This document shows positions 49,406 through 62,875 of a stretch of DNA of 64,000 nt, piece after piece. Position 1 is the stretch's first letter; every line of letters starts with the position of its first letter. The translations under genes were made by a program, and so were the position numbers. Location: positions 11,501,845 to 11,565,844 of the forward strand of contig JANVCC010000012.1 of the NCBI GenBank assembly GCA_025345505.1, in the 5' to 3' direction. This DNA comes from Todiramphus chloris collaris. Taxonomy: Eukaryota; Chordata; Aves; Coraciiformes; Alcedinidae. Below the pieces are notes generated by a model. It ran no database searches. It was given only the letters and a program-made list of their open reading frames with translations, and had not been told where the DNA came from.

Positions 49406-52400
49406 AATTCTTCATAGTTTGGTTTCAGTTTTCTTCATTGTTTTCCCACATGCATACAGTCTTCCTTCCTTCATCTTCCTTCCAGAGCTGATTTCCTCTG
49501 ATACTGAGAGCCCTGTTTGTAGCACACCCTTTTCCACAGACGAGTGATACTGGACCATCCTTTCTTAAAGTCACTGATTTGAGTTACTGGGAAAGTACAT
49601 TTAACATTACTTATCCAGAAGGACTGGTTAAGTGATCTGCTTGTGTGCCTGCTTTTGTCCATCACATTTCATTGACTAGAAATGTGTAGAGGGAGACCTA
49701 CTTTTCCCTTTCCTTTCCTCTCTAAATGCAGCAATTGCAGCAAGAATATAATGACTTTTTAATGGGATATGTTGTTGTTGTCATTGTTTAGATAACTAGT
49801 GCCACACTGGGGTGAAAGAAACGGCCCAGGGTTTGGTTGCTTTTGTTGGTTTTCTTTTTTTCTGCAATTGACAAACTCAGCACAATATTGTACATTCACA
49901 ACATGAGAAAAAGCAAATAATAAATACAATCAGTGCAAATGATTAATGTTCTTCATTGAGAGTTAACAATGACTTCTCCACAGGACAAGAGCTCGAAAGA
50001 AGCACTGTGTAACAGATGTTAATGTGCATTGAGTACATGAGGGGAATGAATGCACCTAGGATATCCTATGACACTGAGATTCAGAACTTCTTAAGCCAGA
50101 GCTGCCAAAACTACAGCACGTGGAGTGAGTGCTCTTCAGAGAAACACGATTCCTGTCAGCATCAGCATTTTTCACTTTCAAAAGGTTGAAATTTCACAAA
50201 ACTCACAAATGCTTGAGTCTGTCACACTGCTCAGCTATGACATGCCCATCAAGACAAAAATTGCTGCAGAAGTTCTGCACAGCAGAGTAGTCACAAACAG
50301 TACTTGACTGCATCATTACAAGTGGTGCTGTGCAGGACTTCCAGAAAGCCACTGGGTTTAAAATGCTGCTGAATGTTACTGTGACACTTGCAAAACAGGA
50401 TTGAAATTTACAGTTGATCAAGGATGGCATTTTAGGAACAATGAGCTCTTTCAGCCTGGAAGTAATTAATTGAGATACGATAGCCATGAATATCATTCTA
50501 CTGTTTGAGGCCTCAGAGAACAATTTAAATGGTGGCAAACCCACAGGAGTACGTAACGCTCCCTTCCTGTCCCAAATTATTTCCATCATTTCTTTTCCCC
50601 TTCTCTCATCTTACAAACCTGATATAGGCTCTGCTGTTACTGGAGTAAAATGCTACCCTGCAGTGCTTATTTGAACTGGAGCAGCAAGACATATGACACT
50701 TTATAAAGTGCCCTAAAAGGGTGTTAGAGGTTTCAGGGGTCTGTTACAAGAGCAGATCAGAAGAAGCTTCCAAAGAGCTGTTTAAGTTTGTATTTTTAAA
50801 TACATTGCAATAGGAATAATCTCTGTTTTTCACAGCCCTCTTACACTGACCTATGAACTGGGCAAATACAGAGGAGTAGTCTTACACCAGCATGGGCAGT
50901 TACCTCCCAAAGTACTTACAGGACTCAGCTTTATGATCCATGAAATTCATAAAGCCCCAAGGAAAGGTTGTGTCCACAGAGAATTTCAGCTGACCTAGAA
51001 GCTGTTTATCAACTTATTCATCCTTTTGGATTCACATAGACACAGGAATAAAGGATGGCTCAAATAAGAGAAATTGCTAAAGAGTTATAGTTTTATTGGA
51101 CTGAATTATTCCTAAAATGAATAAGTATTTAAATGTGAGCAATCATATTGCAGCCACACACATTCAGTGTTTATTGTTCAGTGCTGACCTTGTATTCACA
51201 CCATTTTTCTTCTTCTATTTTCCTTTGTAGGTCATTTGATGGCATTATTTTCAGTTCACTTCGTATGGCTCTTTTTTACTGTTCACAAATTGCCAGAGAC
51301 TAATGGGACAATTCCTCAGCAATTACACTGAAATAAGCACAATAATGCTCTGGTTATGTTTCATATTTCAATAGATGGGAGCACTGCATGCCATCTTTTC
51401 CCTTGAATTTCCAATATATTAAACCTTAATAAAGACATTATTCAATGTTAGGTAAGACTAGTGACACCAATGAATTCCTTTTTAATTTTTCAGAGTATAG
51501 TCCAGACATGGCATCTGCATCATCCAGTCAGGCCAGATGAAAACTAAATCACAGAGAGGATATGATGTTGGCAACCAGTCTACTCAAGCCATTCCTCCTG
51601 TTTTCTAATTCTATGACTGTCTAGTGACAAAGCTTTCAAGTAGGAGCATGAACCCATGACTTGCACTCCTTGCTGAGTGCCCTGAACACAATGAGTTCAG
51701 GTCCTGCTGTCATCTTTCTGCAGCTATAGAGCTGTGCTGCTGCACAGCGCCCATCACCATTTTCAGAGGTGACAGAAGCAATTTTTGCAGCTGTACTTAA
51801 TTTAAAAATCTGATACCTTTTTTTATTCCTGTACCTGAAGAACAAAGCCTTCTGAGTTTATGTGTTTTAATTCTTGTAAGACCCTAGGCAAATTGTCTGG
51901 CACTAGCAGACAAAAACACCAAAAGTGTTTCTTGTTGGTATGTAAGAGAACTGAGTTGCAGTCATTCTTTTAGAAATGAGAGGGGTTGGACAACCAACTT
52001 CCCCTTATAGTTTATTAATCTTCCACAAAATACAAATTTTCTACTTAGAAAAACCTGTCTCACTATGGAAAAAACCCCTACATAAATAAATTTGTATGTT
52101 TTATTAAGAGACAAAACATAGAAAACATCAGTCACATTGAGAACATTTCTAATTTCTTTTTCTTAAAATATTTGGTATCATTCCTTGCTTTCAGTGGTTG
52201 CCTTTCACAGAGCTAGAAGTGGAGGGGGGAATCAAACAGGCAGAGGAGATAACTGAGTAAGAATGAAGTTACTTCTGAATCTCCATCAACATTGCAAAAA
52301 ATCCATTGATTTGTACTGCCAGCAGCTGGAGATGAGAACAGAATCCTCCCCCTCTGTACAGTCTCTCTTGTAAAATGTTGAATAAACTGTTTGGAGGCAC

Positions 52401-52819
52401 CTATAAGTAAAGGTGTAATAATCTGGTGCAACTGTGATGGCCTGACTTGAGTATTTCTATTTGTGAGCAGTTATTTACATGGGTATCACCAGCTCGATTA
52501 CTGTAAATTTTGGTGAACTGTCTGCTTCAAAAACTTTTGGGTTGACAAGTCATTAGAAAGCTTGTAAATTTAAAGCTTTTAAATCTATAGCATTTAAATG
52601 CAAAGTTTTAATTTTTCAATCTCTCATTTATTGTGGCATATTATTTAATTATAATGAATAGTGCATATGAGCATATATTTGTCATAATATGAGAGATCTT
52701 GTGGTTGGTTTACTGGATAGGGCATTAGACATGGATCAAGAGAACTGGGTTCTGTATGTCTCTTTGTTTTTCAGCCCTTCAGTTTTTGGAGACACTGGCA
52801 TGGAGCATGTTGAAATTGA

Positions 52820-53075
52820 TAGAATCGCAGAAAAGTTTGGGTGGAAGGGACCTTTAAATATCATCCAGTCTAACTCCCCTTGCAGTGTGCAGGGGCATTT
52901 TCAACTAGATCAAGTTGCTCAAAGCCCCATCCAACCTGACTTTCAAAGTCTTCAGGAACTAGGCATCCACCACGTCTCTGGGCAACCTGTTCCTGTGTTT
53001 CACCACCTTATCATAAAAAATTTCTTCCTTATATCTAGTCTGAATTTACCCTTTTTTAGTTTAAAAATCATGCTT
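52820..53075 (-). mobile_element. CR1 LINE 3' fragment
   Basis: A minus-strand CR1 tail starts at 52820 (gatagaatcgcagaa, then gggtggaagggacc) and continues through ttgctcaaagccccatccaa and gggcaacctgttcc to about 53075. The tail subtype matches the split element at 21023. Only the 3' UTR and the last ORF2 codons remain, with broken frames. Confidence 0.88.
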
Positions 53076-56000
53076 TTCTCTTGAAGCTGAATGAGACTTC
53101 TGGACTGTAAATTCCCGGCTCTAATTTATCATACAAGGTAGCGAATGCAATGAGGCACTCAACTTAGAGGAGACATTTAAATTCAGTATAAACAGAAGAA
53201 AAAAGGCACAGCACTGAAATACTCATATACAATGTGAGATGCTGCTGTAGATACAGGGAATTCCTTAAGGTTTTCTCCCTCCCTTGATTTTTTTGGTACT
53301 AGTTTTTTTCCAGTTAATCAGATTTGCTGTTAAAAAAAAGTCAGATTCAGGTGCAGGAAATATCCATGTTCTCCAGTGAGTTGTAAATGCTTGTTCCTGT
53401 CATTAACCACAGATGCTTTCCTACAGACAGTTCTTCAATGCTGTTTCACTGATCCATATTAACTTCACATCAACTACTCATGTAACAATGAAGTCTTCCT
53501 GTTAGAAGAATATCTCTGCTAAAAAACAGCTTGGCATGTTATTATTCTTTTCAAAGAAACAAAGTCATTGATTGGATTTATTTTAAAGGGCAAACACACA
53601 AATTTCATTAATATCTTCTGATCTTCTGAAGGAGAAAATATCTCTTCAGATGGGACAGATTTGCACTGATTATTCTTGTCATATTATTTTCAGTTCAAGT
53701 TTGACTGGGTAAGAGTTACATAAAACCCAGGGAAAATCTCAGATGTGAATTCATACACTATTCCTTTGAATGCAGCTGTTAAAAAATCCCCATGGATACT
53801 GTTAGCCTTGCTTATAGCCCAGTAGTCACATTGCCATTCTCTGTGTGTGTTTATTGAGAGTAAGTCCAGCCATGGAATAGATGTAAAGAAGCTAGAGATT
53901 TAAAAAGGTCCCTGGGTTATTTCACGCTATGAAGTATTAATTTTTTAAATCAGATCTGTCAGTGACAGTGGTAGAGATGATCAACATATGCATCAGCATC
54001 ACTGCAGAGCAATATTTCCTTTAGACCATAGTACTTTTTGCAGAAATCCATCCATGATGGATACAGCGAGCAGGGTCAAACCATTCTCTCTGAGATGGTG
54101 AAAACAGGAGGGAACAAAAGGTAACAAGCTGATACTAAATGCCCCTGAAAATTAGTCAGTTCATGAGTTTCATCTTACCAAGTCACTGTTCATAGAGACC
54201 ATGGATAGAACAACAGTAGATGGACCTTAAAGACATGGGTGCTTCTGCTGGCAAATGCAGCTGTTTGTAACTCTGACAAGATTACAGACTTCGAGTTGCA
54301 ATTGGTGTTTTCCTCCAGAAAGACTTGGCTTGTTAGATCACTACCCTTGATCACAGAAGGAAGAGAAAATGATTTAAAAAGTTGCAGGCATTATATAAGG
54401 CATTAAACTGAGACATTATAAAGGTGAACGGGTTCAGAAGCAAGCCAGATGTCTCCAGATTTCAAGTTGGAAGGTTCAGCACTCACAGAAAAACTTGTCA
54501 CTTTTCCTCCTTTCCGTCCCAAAAGTATTCTCTCTCATAAAGCAGAAATTACAGATGGTGTATAGGAACACCTTAACAGTTCATTCGGGACATCTGGACA
54601 TTAATGCAATATTGATTAAACTAAGTTTCTTCCCATTCCTTCCTCCCCCCCATATATTTCACCTGGCAACATCTTTCTTCAATCCAAGGCCTGCATCTTT
54701 TGTTGGTGTGAATGGTGCAGAGTCCAACATTAGTAACTTCTGTGGTTTGAGGTTGATTCAGCTTCCACTTGCTCTGCCATAAATCAAAGGTAAATCAATG
54801 TCTGTTATCAGGATGGATCACATAGAATCCAAACTGGTGAAGCATGAAGGAAGCCAAGGCTCCGTGTGTCCTATTTCTGCTGTGCATTCACCTTGCCATT
54901 TCTAGACTCTTTATTGCTTGGGATTGACAACGTCTCAAGCTTGCGAATGTGATGGTCCAATTTACTGGCATTTAGAATTGTCTCTAATACATTAGAAAAA
55001 AAAGGTGCTTGGTAATTTCTGGGTTTTATTTTATTTTATTTTATTTTATTGTTTTATGTTTGTTATTGAGTAGCTTTCACAAATCCAGTTCTCTTGAAAG
55101 TAAAAGAATTAGACTGTCATCTAGTTTTTGCTTTAATGGGTCAAATTTGCTCCTCAAATTTGTTTTCTCTTTGTGAAATTAATCTTTCTGATATGCTCTG
55201 TGATTTCTGTGGGAGCAGTTTGCAGCAAAAGCAGCTGGACATGGAAAACTGTTTGGCATAGTTGTTTGCGGTTAAAGAAAAATATGGCCTACCTGGATAA
55301 AGAAGGCATAGTAACAGTGAAATATTTGCTCCAGGATGAATGACCTCAGGTGGTCTCCTAGCAGTTTTAGCTAAGCTCTGAAGCACTTGTAAACACTGGG
55401 CAATTTTGAAAGCATGATCCTAGGGTCCCTGCTTTTGCTGTTGTCCTTCATTAAAAGATATATAAAGGGGGAAAACCAAACATTTTGCACAACAGAAAAT
55501 ATCATAACTTTTGGACTCACAAGGATATTAAAATGTTAGTGTGTCTTCCACATTATAGATATTAAATGCAGTAAGGGCTGCAAAGGATTAGTAACCAAAT
55601 GCATGTGAAATAGCTTCATGCACAGATTACACTAATAGAAAGGGCAAGCACATGCAATGCAGAGATGCTGAAGCAGTTGAGGTTGGGAAACTCCTGTAAC
55701 TCAAAACTAATTTTATTTAGCTAAACTTCTGAAATCTGGCCTAACCTAAGCTTTTAGACACATAACTAATGGAGCGAGGATTTTTCCCCTTCTGAAAAGA
55801 GATTGGCAAATCCCTTCTGTTCAGTGGAAAAGTCACCTGGCATTAATATCACTATGATTTCCACTTAAATTGAGAATTCAGGACTCTAGTGGGTTCACAT
55901 ACTAGGTGCTGTCAAACACTTCATTCTCTTTGTCATTCACAGAAGACTTCAGAGCCATGCCATCTATTCATAATACCTTTTTCTAGGGACAAAAAGAGGT

Positions 56001-56869
56001 GGAGGGAATTGCTTTCTTCCAGAGCTAAACAAGGAATGTTACCAGAATTCAGTAAAAGTAATAAAGAATGTAATGGAGCTATGAAATTAGGTATTCAAAA
56101 CTGTCAGAAAATCCATGTGTAAAGGCTGCCTGTGGACTTTTTAAAATATGGAAATAACTGATATATAACAGCATCTGTATTATTCTGCCAGCCATTTTTT
56201 TTGAGTTCTTTTATGAGCATTATGGTACCAACACTGATGATGATAGACCTCAAGGATTATTTCTGCATATTGTTTTAATAGAAGGGTTTTTTTGGGTGAT
56301 GGTAGCCATAACGCATGGACAAGACATGGACAAATTCATACAAACTTTGTTACTTTGTGAGGGTTATGTCGTCATAAAAATGAGGGACATGCAACATTTC
56401 TGACACCTCAGTGACCCAGCAGCAGTGGAAAAAAAGATGTTTCGGTAGCATTGTATGCTATGTCTGCCCCATAAAACTGCAGCTCCTTTCCAAGATTGTT
56501 TTTAGAGTGGCATTATTGAATGGTATGTTGCTATGAACTGTCAACTGGACTGTCAATCTATAGCTATGAAATACCTTGTCTGGCAGACTTTCTATTATCT
56601 TAGAAACACAGAATGCTTCAATCCTATTTGAAGCATTGTAATTTAAACACCATTCTAGAAACACTGGTGACATTTTCCTCTACCCAATGCTAGGATACTC
56701 AGGAAGAACAGGAGATGCTGACAATCAGTTACTCTCTCTACCCTGAAGCATTTTAAGACTGTATGTGCACCTCCTAACAGGGAAATCTGTGTGGAATGTG
56801 TCTACTCTCTTTTGCTGTTGGTTTTATTGGTGCAGCCTGCCAGCTGAAATACATGCACACAAAACATGT
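53076..56869. other. Single-copy sequence, no gene recognised
   Basis: Chance frames only. A (TTTTA)n run lies at 55023-55050. Nothing else recognised. Confidence 0.5.
55023..55050 (+). repeat. (TTTTA)n microsatellite
   Basis: About five TTTTA units. Confidence 0.9.
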
Positions 56870-57607
56870 TGTCCCAGGTTTGTGAAGGATTCCATTTCAC
56901 AAAGGATGGTGCCCACACACACAGCTAATAGGCAAAAACGGTTTATTCAAGCACTCACATAACTAATAAGCAAAAGCAATGTTATTCAAGCAAACCCAAC
57001 TAGTTACCTAACATCCCCGTATATATACCAACCCTAAGGTGGCAGACAAACTGCTGAATAGGAGGAGGGCACGTAGCACGGTGCTTGGGAAGAGGAGTCA
57101 GTAGGTCCTAAGGCCTTCTGCAGGGCAGCCCTTGGATCAAGATGTGCATCAGGTCAACTTTCTGAAAATGAATCTTCCCCTCTCCCTGCCATAGTGGGAT
57201 ACTTATAGCTCTCTTGGTGGGGGCATGGAGACTGCTCTAGCATCAGTGCATTCATGGTCAGCACATACACAGAGGCTGAACAGTATTTTTCCACCCACAG
57301 TGGCTAACGGCGGTTACCCCTCATGTTGCACATGCATGGGGGTCTTGGGCCACGTCTGGTTATCGTTACTTTATCAATCTTCAGCTCCCTCATCCTGTCC
57401 TTGAAATGTCCTTTCATTGTTTGGTTCCTTATATCTCTCCCCAGACAACAAGTTGCTGGCTAAGACTGGCTGACTGCCTGATTCCCCTGTGCACGTGAAC
57501 ATTTCAGACGTGGGAGTGAGTACCGTGTTCTCCAGTGCAGTGCAACAACAGGTAGTGGTGTGCCAGAGGGCTGCAACAATGGATCAACATTTTCCAATGC
57601 GGATACA
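56870..57607 (-). mobile_element. Solo LTR, copy B (inverted copy of 21084-21820)
   Basis: A 738-bp element whose minus strand begins TGTATCC at 57607 and ends CTGGGACA at 56870. It is colinear with copy A over its whole length, by eye roughly nine bases in ten identical. Shared landmarks include gttgcagccctctggcacac, accaaacaatgaaaggacat, ccgccgttagccactg, the TATA-like ctataagtat, and the R/U5 direct repeat with its polyadenylation signal. The flanking pentamers (catgt left, tgtgt right) agree at only three positions, so the duplication has decayed or was lost by recombination. Confidence 0.88.
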
Positions 57608-60600
57608 TGTGTCTTGAGTCTACATATTGCAAAAGTTAGTCTAAGGTTTTATGGTGGGTTTTTTTAGGTGGTTTTTTTTTGTTTTTATGTGTGGTTTTTT
57701 TTTTGTGTTTTTGTTTTTTTTTTTTTGTTTTTTTTTTTTTTTTTTTTTGGTTTTTTTTTTTTTTTGGCTGTTGAACTCTCCTTTTGTGTTTTAGTCCCAT
57801 CAGACTATCGATTGAGATAAGAAGAGAAGATGTAGAATGGCACAGATCATACTTATTCCCTGATGCACTGCTATCTAGCTTGTTTTTAACAATAAATGTC
57901 AGGTATCTGTCCTTGTAAGAAAACCATGGGGAAAAATGATGATTTCCCATTTCAGTAGGGGAAATACTTTGCATCTTCTAGGAATGCAGTTTTCAGATTT
58001 TCAAAAATGAAAAACTTGACCTTTAATAATGGTATAATTTATTTAAGTGGTTTCTCCAGCTTACCTTGGGCTCATTCTGGTAATAGTGCACTCAGCATTG
58101 AGATATCTTCTGTTAAATGGATGTGGCAAACTCTTACTTGAGCAGAAATATTGTAAAGCAAATATCATTAAGTACCATAGGCTATGGAAAATTGCTCATG
58201 GTAAGCACTCTGTAGCTGCTCAGCTTATTTTTCCCTTTAGTTTTTCATGCTTTCATGTGAATTCTTTCCACTGAGCTCTCTGGCTGAAGCTGAAACACTT
58301 GGACAGCACAGACAATCCCACTTAAATTATGCCTTGTAAATAACTAAGCTTAGTATATCTCAAATCTCCACTAAAATGACTCCCAGGAGTTTTAAAATTT
58401 AATGTGCTTGAAAGAATATTTCTACATCTGTATTACCCTTTAAAGAAGACAATGTAAAGGAGATGTTAACAAAGTTCCTTCTGAGTTATTCCCTATAAAT
58501 AGTCCAAGGATGTTTCCTCCACACTGAAACTTGTAAAAGTATTTGTCTGTATTGAATAACTGAGCTCACATGAGAATTATGTTATACAGTTTGTCTGCTT
58601 AAACTTCTTATTGTCCCTGACTGGTCTCTTGTCTTTGTACTTAGTTATCTCAAAATTTGTTCAGTAACAAATTCCTGTATGTCATTTGGTCTTTACATTA
58701 CTGTCAGGTTCAATTTCATGGAACTGCTAGTCCAGTGTGTGCAAGAGGGAGCAAGTAAGCCAGATATTGCCCGAGTGTCTTTGCCATTCATAGGCAGCCC
58801 ATTTTCCATTTAAATTTCAATTCTTCAGTGAGATGATGGGTAATTGTGGTGCATATGTATTTGTTCACTAATACATGGTATAGTAGTATTAATTATGGAA
58901 AAATGAATAAACAGTATTACAGTTGTGATTTTGACCAGTAGGTTGAAATTCCGTTTTCCTACATGGCCTTCATAACCTTGTAGTGGAGGGAACTTTACCT
59001 TTGTCTTTTGAAACTGGGATAGTAAAGAGATGGTTTGATGAGCTGCAAAAAAATATCAGTGTGTATAAAAACTATGGGCTCTGAAACTGGAATTGTCTGC
59101 TAATTCGGAGGTTTCTGTACTTTTATTGAGCCCATTGTAGGACAAAAGTCTTAAAGTAAAAGGAGTCTGAGAAACAACCAAAAAACCCCATCTGATTTTC
59201 ACAAGTGCAGAATTACTGACAACGGTAGCAGTTCTTGAGCTTAGGCATCTATTTTTGAAAAGTGAAAAAAGCATGCGGCTCTGTCTGAGAAACTATAGCC
59301 TTCAACATGCAGTTAGAAACATGAACAGTTTCTCTTATGTGCTACAGACAGGATAAGTTCAGTTGCAGTAACGCTCTACCATTTCCTTAACCAACCCATA
59401 ATTCACAAGACTCCTAGTCCCAACAGCACAAGTGAGGCATAAATTCTTGTGGATAATGCTAGCTCATGTATTCTCAGGGTTTGAAGGAAAAAACAGTTGG
59501 CATATAATTCAGGGTTCAGAACTCTGGAGAATTTGCCTCTCAGTGTTGCTCACAAGTATCTTGCATTTTTGAAAGGCTGTGGTGTCTGACTTGAGCTGAA
59601 CACCCAGAATTGCTACAAAGCGTAACTTCAGCATCTTATTCCAAATGACTGTGGACATTGAAAAGTGCTGGTATGCTGTATATCTTACACAATTTCACTT
59701 CAAGTTCTGTGTATTTCTCAAGCTGTCAAAGAGACGGAACAACATTTTGGGTCACATCTCCTTTATTATATTGTCTCTTTGGATTTTTCTCCCATTATTG
59801 TCAACATGTAAGAATTCAGACTCCTCATTGAACAAGCAGACTAAACTCTTGCGGTTCCATTTTATTATTTATTACAAAGGTAATTTCAGCTCCTGAGATT
59901 TTTAAATACACAAAAAAATGCAATATAAATCAGATGTATGCAAGAGGTTATGTAGGAAGAGCTCCAAATAAGCATGAAAATGCAACATGATAGAATTGGA
60001 GTACTGTGGATATCTTGGAAATCATACACAAAAACTCATTCATGGTTCCTTTAGAACTATCCAGACATGTCCTACCAGAGTGCAAATTGGTCTATTTAGG
60101 ATCTGGGGATCACTGACACACTATTAATACCTGTGTCAGGTATTGACATGTTTCAGTGGAAAGAACTGATGATAACAGTTCTAATGGCTCTGCTGAAATC
60201 AGCAGATTTTCTTCCAATAGTCATTCTAAATGGCTCCATAAGAGGGAAGTCATACTTTTAGAAAAAGTATACAGTGAAGAATGAAAAGTAGTTTTCACTG
60301 GCTTATGCAAGTTAATGCAATGTTGAGTGCCACCTTTAATGCTTGCTTAATATTAAAACAGCAATATGATAGGGAGCAAGGATAATCTATGTATTTTCCT
60401 ATCAATAACTCAAGTGTTTGAGTTTTGTAAGGATACCAATAGTAACTGATACACTTACAGACTGTTAAAAAAAGCAACAAACATCACTATCATCTTTCAA
60501 AACAAGTCTATTTATCTGGTGTCTCCCCTCAGAAAATATGTCTGGAGTTTCCTCACTTTATGCTAAAACTCAGGCCTAATGTGAGTGCTTTCATCTGCCT

Positions 60601-60870
60601 AAGGAACTAATGAAAACTGAATACTGCCTCCTTTTTTACTGCAAAAGAGACCTCTCCTACACCATATGGGTCTTTAACACTTTCCTGCGGGAAAAAGATT
60701 ATTGATCTGGGTGTTACTGTAGTGGGACAGGCTGTGAGGAACCTTTGCCTAGTGTATGGGAAAAGGAAAGCTGCAATCAAGTATTTTCCTCCTTTTTTTG
60801 AGCAGTCAGTCCTCATATCCCCTCACTATCATTTCAAAGGCCTGACATGGATGAGGATAGTCTTTTCAGC
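57608..60870. other. Single-copy sequence after the LTR, no gene recognised
   Basis: Apart from the T-rich tract there are only chance frames. Nothing recognised. Confidence 0.5.
57659..57767 (+). repeat. T-rich tract with scattered G
   Basis: About 110 bp of T-runs broken by single or paired G, close to the 5' side of LTR copy B (minus orientation). On the other strand it gives a lysine-rich frame of no significance. Confidence 0.9.
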
Positions 60871-60959
60871 TCACAGAATCACAGAATCACAGAATGTCGG
60901 GGTCTGGAAGGGACCTTGAAAGATCATCTAGTCCAACCACCCTGCTAGATCAGGATCAC

Positions 60960-61151
60960 CTATACCAGATCACACAGGAATGTGTCCAGGCAGGTTTTAA
61001 ATGTCTCCAGAGAGGGAGACTCCACAACCCCCCTGGGCAGCCTGTTCCAGTGTTCCGTCACCCTCACAGTGAAAAAATTCCTCCTCATGTTTGCATGAAA
61101 CTTCCTATGCCTCAGCTTCCACCCATTGCCCCTGGTCCTATCATCAGGCAT
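60960..61151 (-). pseudogene. CR1 ORF2, C-terminal end
   Basis: The last 63 codons of ORF2: [15 protein letters not shown], then [20 protein letters not shown], ending FLCDLV and a stop. This conserved C-terminal block is shared with the copies at 18350 and 41519. It is out of frame with the upstream thumb segment. Confidence 0.88.
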
Positions 61152-61365
61152 CAGTGAGAAGAGCCTGGCTCCATCCTCCTGGCACTCACCCCTTATATAT
61201 TTATAAACATTGATAAGGTCACCCCTCAGTCTTCTTTTCTCCAGGCTAAATAGCCCCAGATCCCTCAGTCTTTCCTCATGAGAGATGCTCCACTCCTTTA
61301 ATCATCTCTGTGGCTCTACGCTGGACTCTCTCAAGGAATTCTATGTCCCTTTTGAACTGGGGTGC

Positions 61366-61692
61366 TCAGAACTGGACACAGTACTCCAGATTCAGCCTTA
61401 CCAGGGCAGAGTAGAGGGGCAGGAGAACCTCTCTCGACCTACTAGCCACTCTCCTTTTAATACACCCCAGAATGGCACTGGCCTTCTTGGCCACAAGAGC
61501 ACATTGCTGGCTCATGGTCAGTCTCCCACCAGCTAGGACCCCCAGATCCTTTTCCCCTTTGCTGCTTTCCAACCGGTCAGTCTCCAACCTATACTGATAC
61601 TTGGGGTTGTTCATTCTCAGGTGCAAGTCTGTACACTTGCCTTTGTTGAATTTCATTAAATTTCTTCCTGCCCAGTCCTCCAGCCTATACAA
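61366..61692 (-). pseudogene. CR1 ORF2, RT thumb and connection segment
   Basis: Begins just after the RT catalytic box in another frame ([17 protein letters not shown]). It continues with EKDLGVLAGGRLTMSQQC and ASAILGCIKRRVASRSREV, and stops after LEYCVQF, where the family normally continues with a WAP-type sequence. Most of this segment is what the element at 41140 has deleted. Confidence 0.88.
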
Positions 61693-62303
61693 GTCTTACT
61701 GAATGGCAGCACAGCCTTTTGGTGTGTCAGCCACTCACCCAGTTTGGTGTCATCAGTAAACTTGCTGACAGTGCACTCTGTGCCTTCATCCAGGTCATTG
61801 ATGAATATGTTGAACAGAACTGGTCCCAGCACCGACCCCTGTGGGACTCCACTAGTTACAGGCCTCCAGCTAGGCTCCATCCTATTGACCACAGCTCTCT
61901 GGCTTCTTTCCTTCAACCAGTTCCCAATCCACCTCACTACCTGATCATCCAGACCACACTGCCTCAGTTTAGCTGCAACAATGCTGTGGGAGACGGTGTC
62001 AAATGCCTTACTGAAATCAAGATAAACCACATCCACTGCTCTACCATCATCTGTCCACCTGGTTATGTCCTCATAAAAGGCTGTCAGGTTGGTCAAACAT
62101 GACCTCCCCTTCATAAAACCATGTTGACTGCTCCTAATGACCCTCTTGTTCTTGATATGCCTAAGGATAGCGCCAAGGATAAGTTGCTCCATTACCTTTC
62201 CGGGAATCGAGGTGAGACTGAGTGGTCTGTAGTTGCCTGGGTCTTCCATCTTACCCCTTTTGAAGACTGGAGTGATGTTTGCCCTCCTCCAGTCCCCAGG
62301 CAC
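61656..62303 (-). pseudogene. CR1 ORF2, reverse transcriptase core
   Basis: Polymerises cDNA on the nicked target in intact elements. All key RT motifs can be read in one open frame: [16 protein letters not shown], then [20 protein letters not shown], motif [15 protein letters not shown] with the catalytic Asp, [10 protein letters not shown], and the catalytic box KFTDDTKLG with both Asp. A frameshift right after the box ends the frame. The first codon given is GTG rather than ATG. The same frame continues upstream past an in-frame TGA (62316-62318) into the RT N-terminal motif GPDGMHPQELREL, so the start is arbitrary. Confidence 0.92.
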
Positions 62304-62476
62304 CTCTCCTGTCTGTCATGACTTACTGAGGATGGTGGAGAGTGGTTTGGCAATGACTTGTGCCAGCTCCCTCAGTTCCTGTGGGTGCATGCCGTCAGGA
62401 CCCATGGATTTATGGATGTCCAGATTACTCAACTGTTCTTTAACCCAATCCTCATCAACTAGGAAAGACTCCTTTG

Positions 62477-62713
62477 TCATGCTATCCTCCTGTGCCCAGG
62501 TGTCAGGAGCTCTTGAGGACAGTCTCCAGCAGTATAGACAGAGACAAAGAAGGCATTTAGTAACTCTGCCTTCTTTGTGTCTTCTGTCACCAGGGCACCT
62601 GCCTCATTCAGCAGAGGGCCTACGTTGCCTCTAACCTTAGCTTTTCCTGCAATATATTTGAGGAAGCTCTTTTTGTTATCCTTGACCTCCCTTGCAAGGT
62701 TGAGTTCCAACAA
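62477..62713 (-). pseudogene. CR1 ORF2, linker before the RT
   Basis: The segment between endonuclease and RT, with FLKYIAGKAKVRGNVGPLL and TKKAELLNAFFVSVYT, a conserved pre-RT block of CR1 proteins. The frame ends at HRRIA and is then shifted relative to the RT. Between this and the endonuclease (62714-62875) the coding sequence is broken in several places. Confidence 0.82.
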
Positions 62714-62875
62714 GGCCTTAGCCTTCCTAGTAGCCTCCCTACATACTCTGACAACAGTCCTATACTAGTCCCAGGTGGCCAGCCCCTCCTTCCATGATCT
62801 GTAGACACTTTTCTTCTACTTAAGTTTGCTCAGCAGTTCCTTACTTAACCATGCAGGTCTCCTGGCTCCCTTTCT

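Larger units (their letters stand above)
42130..52819. other. Mostly single-copy; islets, G-tract and assembly gap listed separately
   Basis: No protein gene recognised. It contains a dense G tract (43107-43153), two CpG-rich islets (44640-44800 and 46200-46340), T-runs and the N gap. The stretches 44830-45180 and 51060-51480 are AT-rich and may include conserved non-coding DNA. The 128-codon minus-strand frame at 50203-50589 is unrecognised and probably chance. Confidence 0.5.

Noticed and set aside
49078-49417. Frames of Lys/Phe repeats crossing the N block
   Set aside because: Artefacts of a pyrimidine microsatellite and 100 unknown bases.
50203-50589. 128-codon minus-strand frame
   Set aside because: No domain, signal or family recognised; treated as chance.
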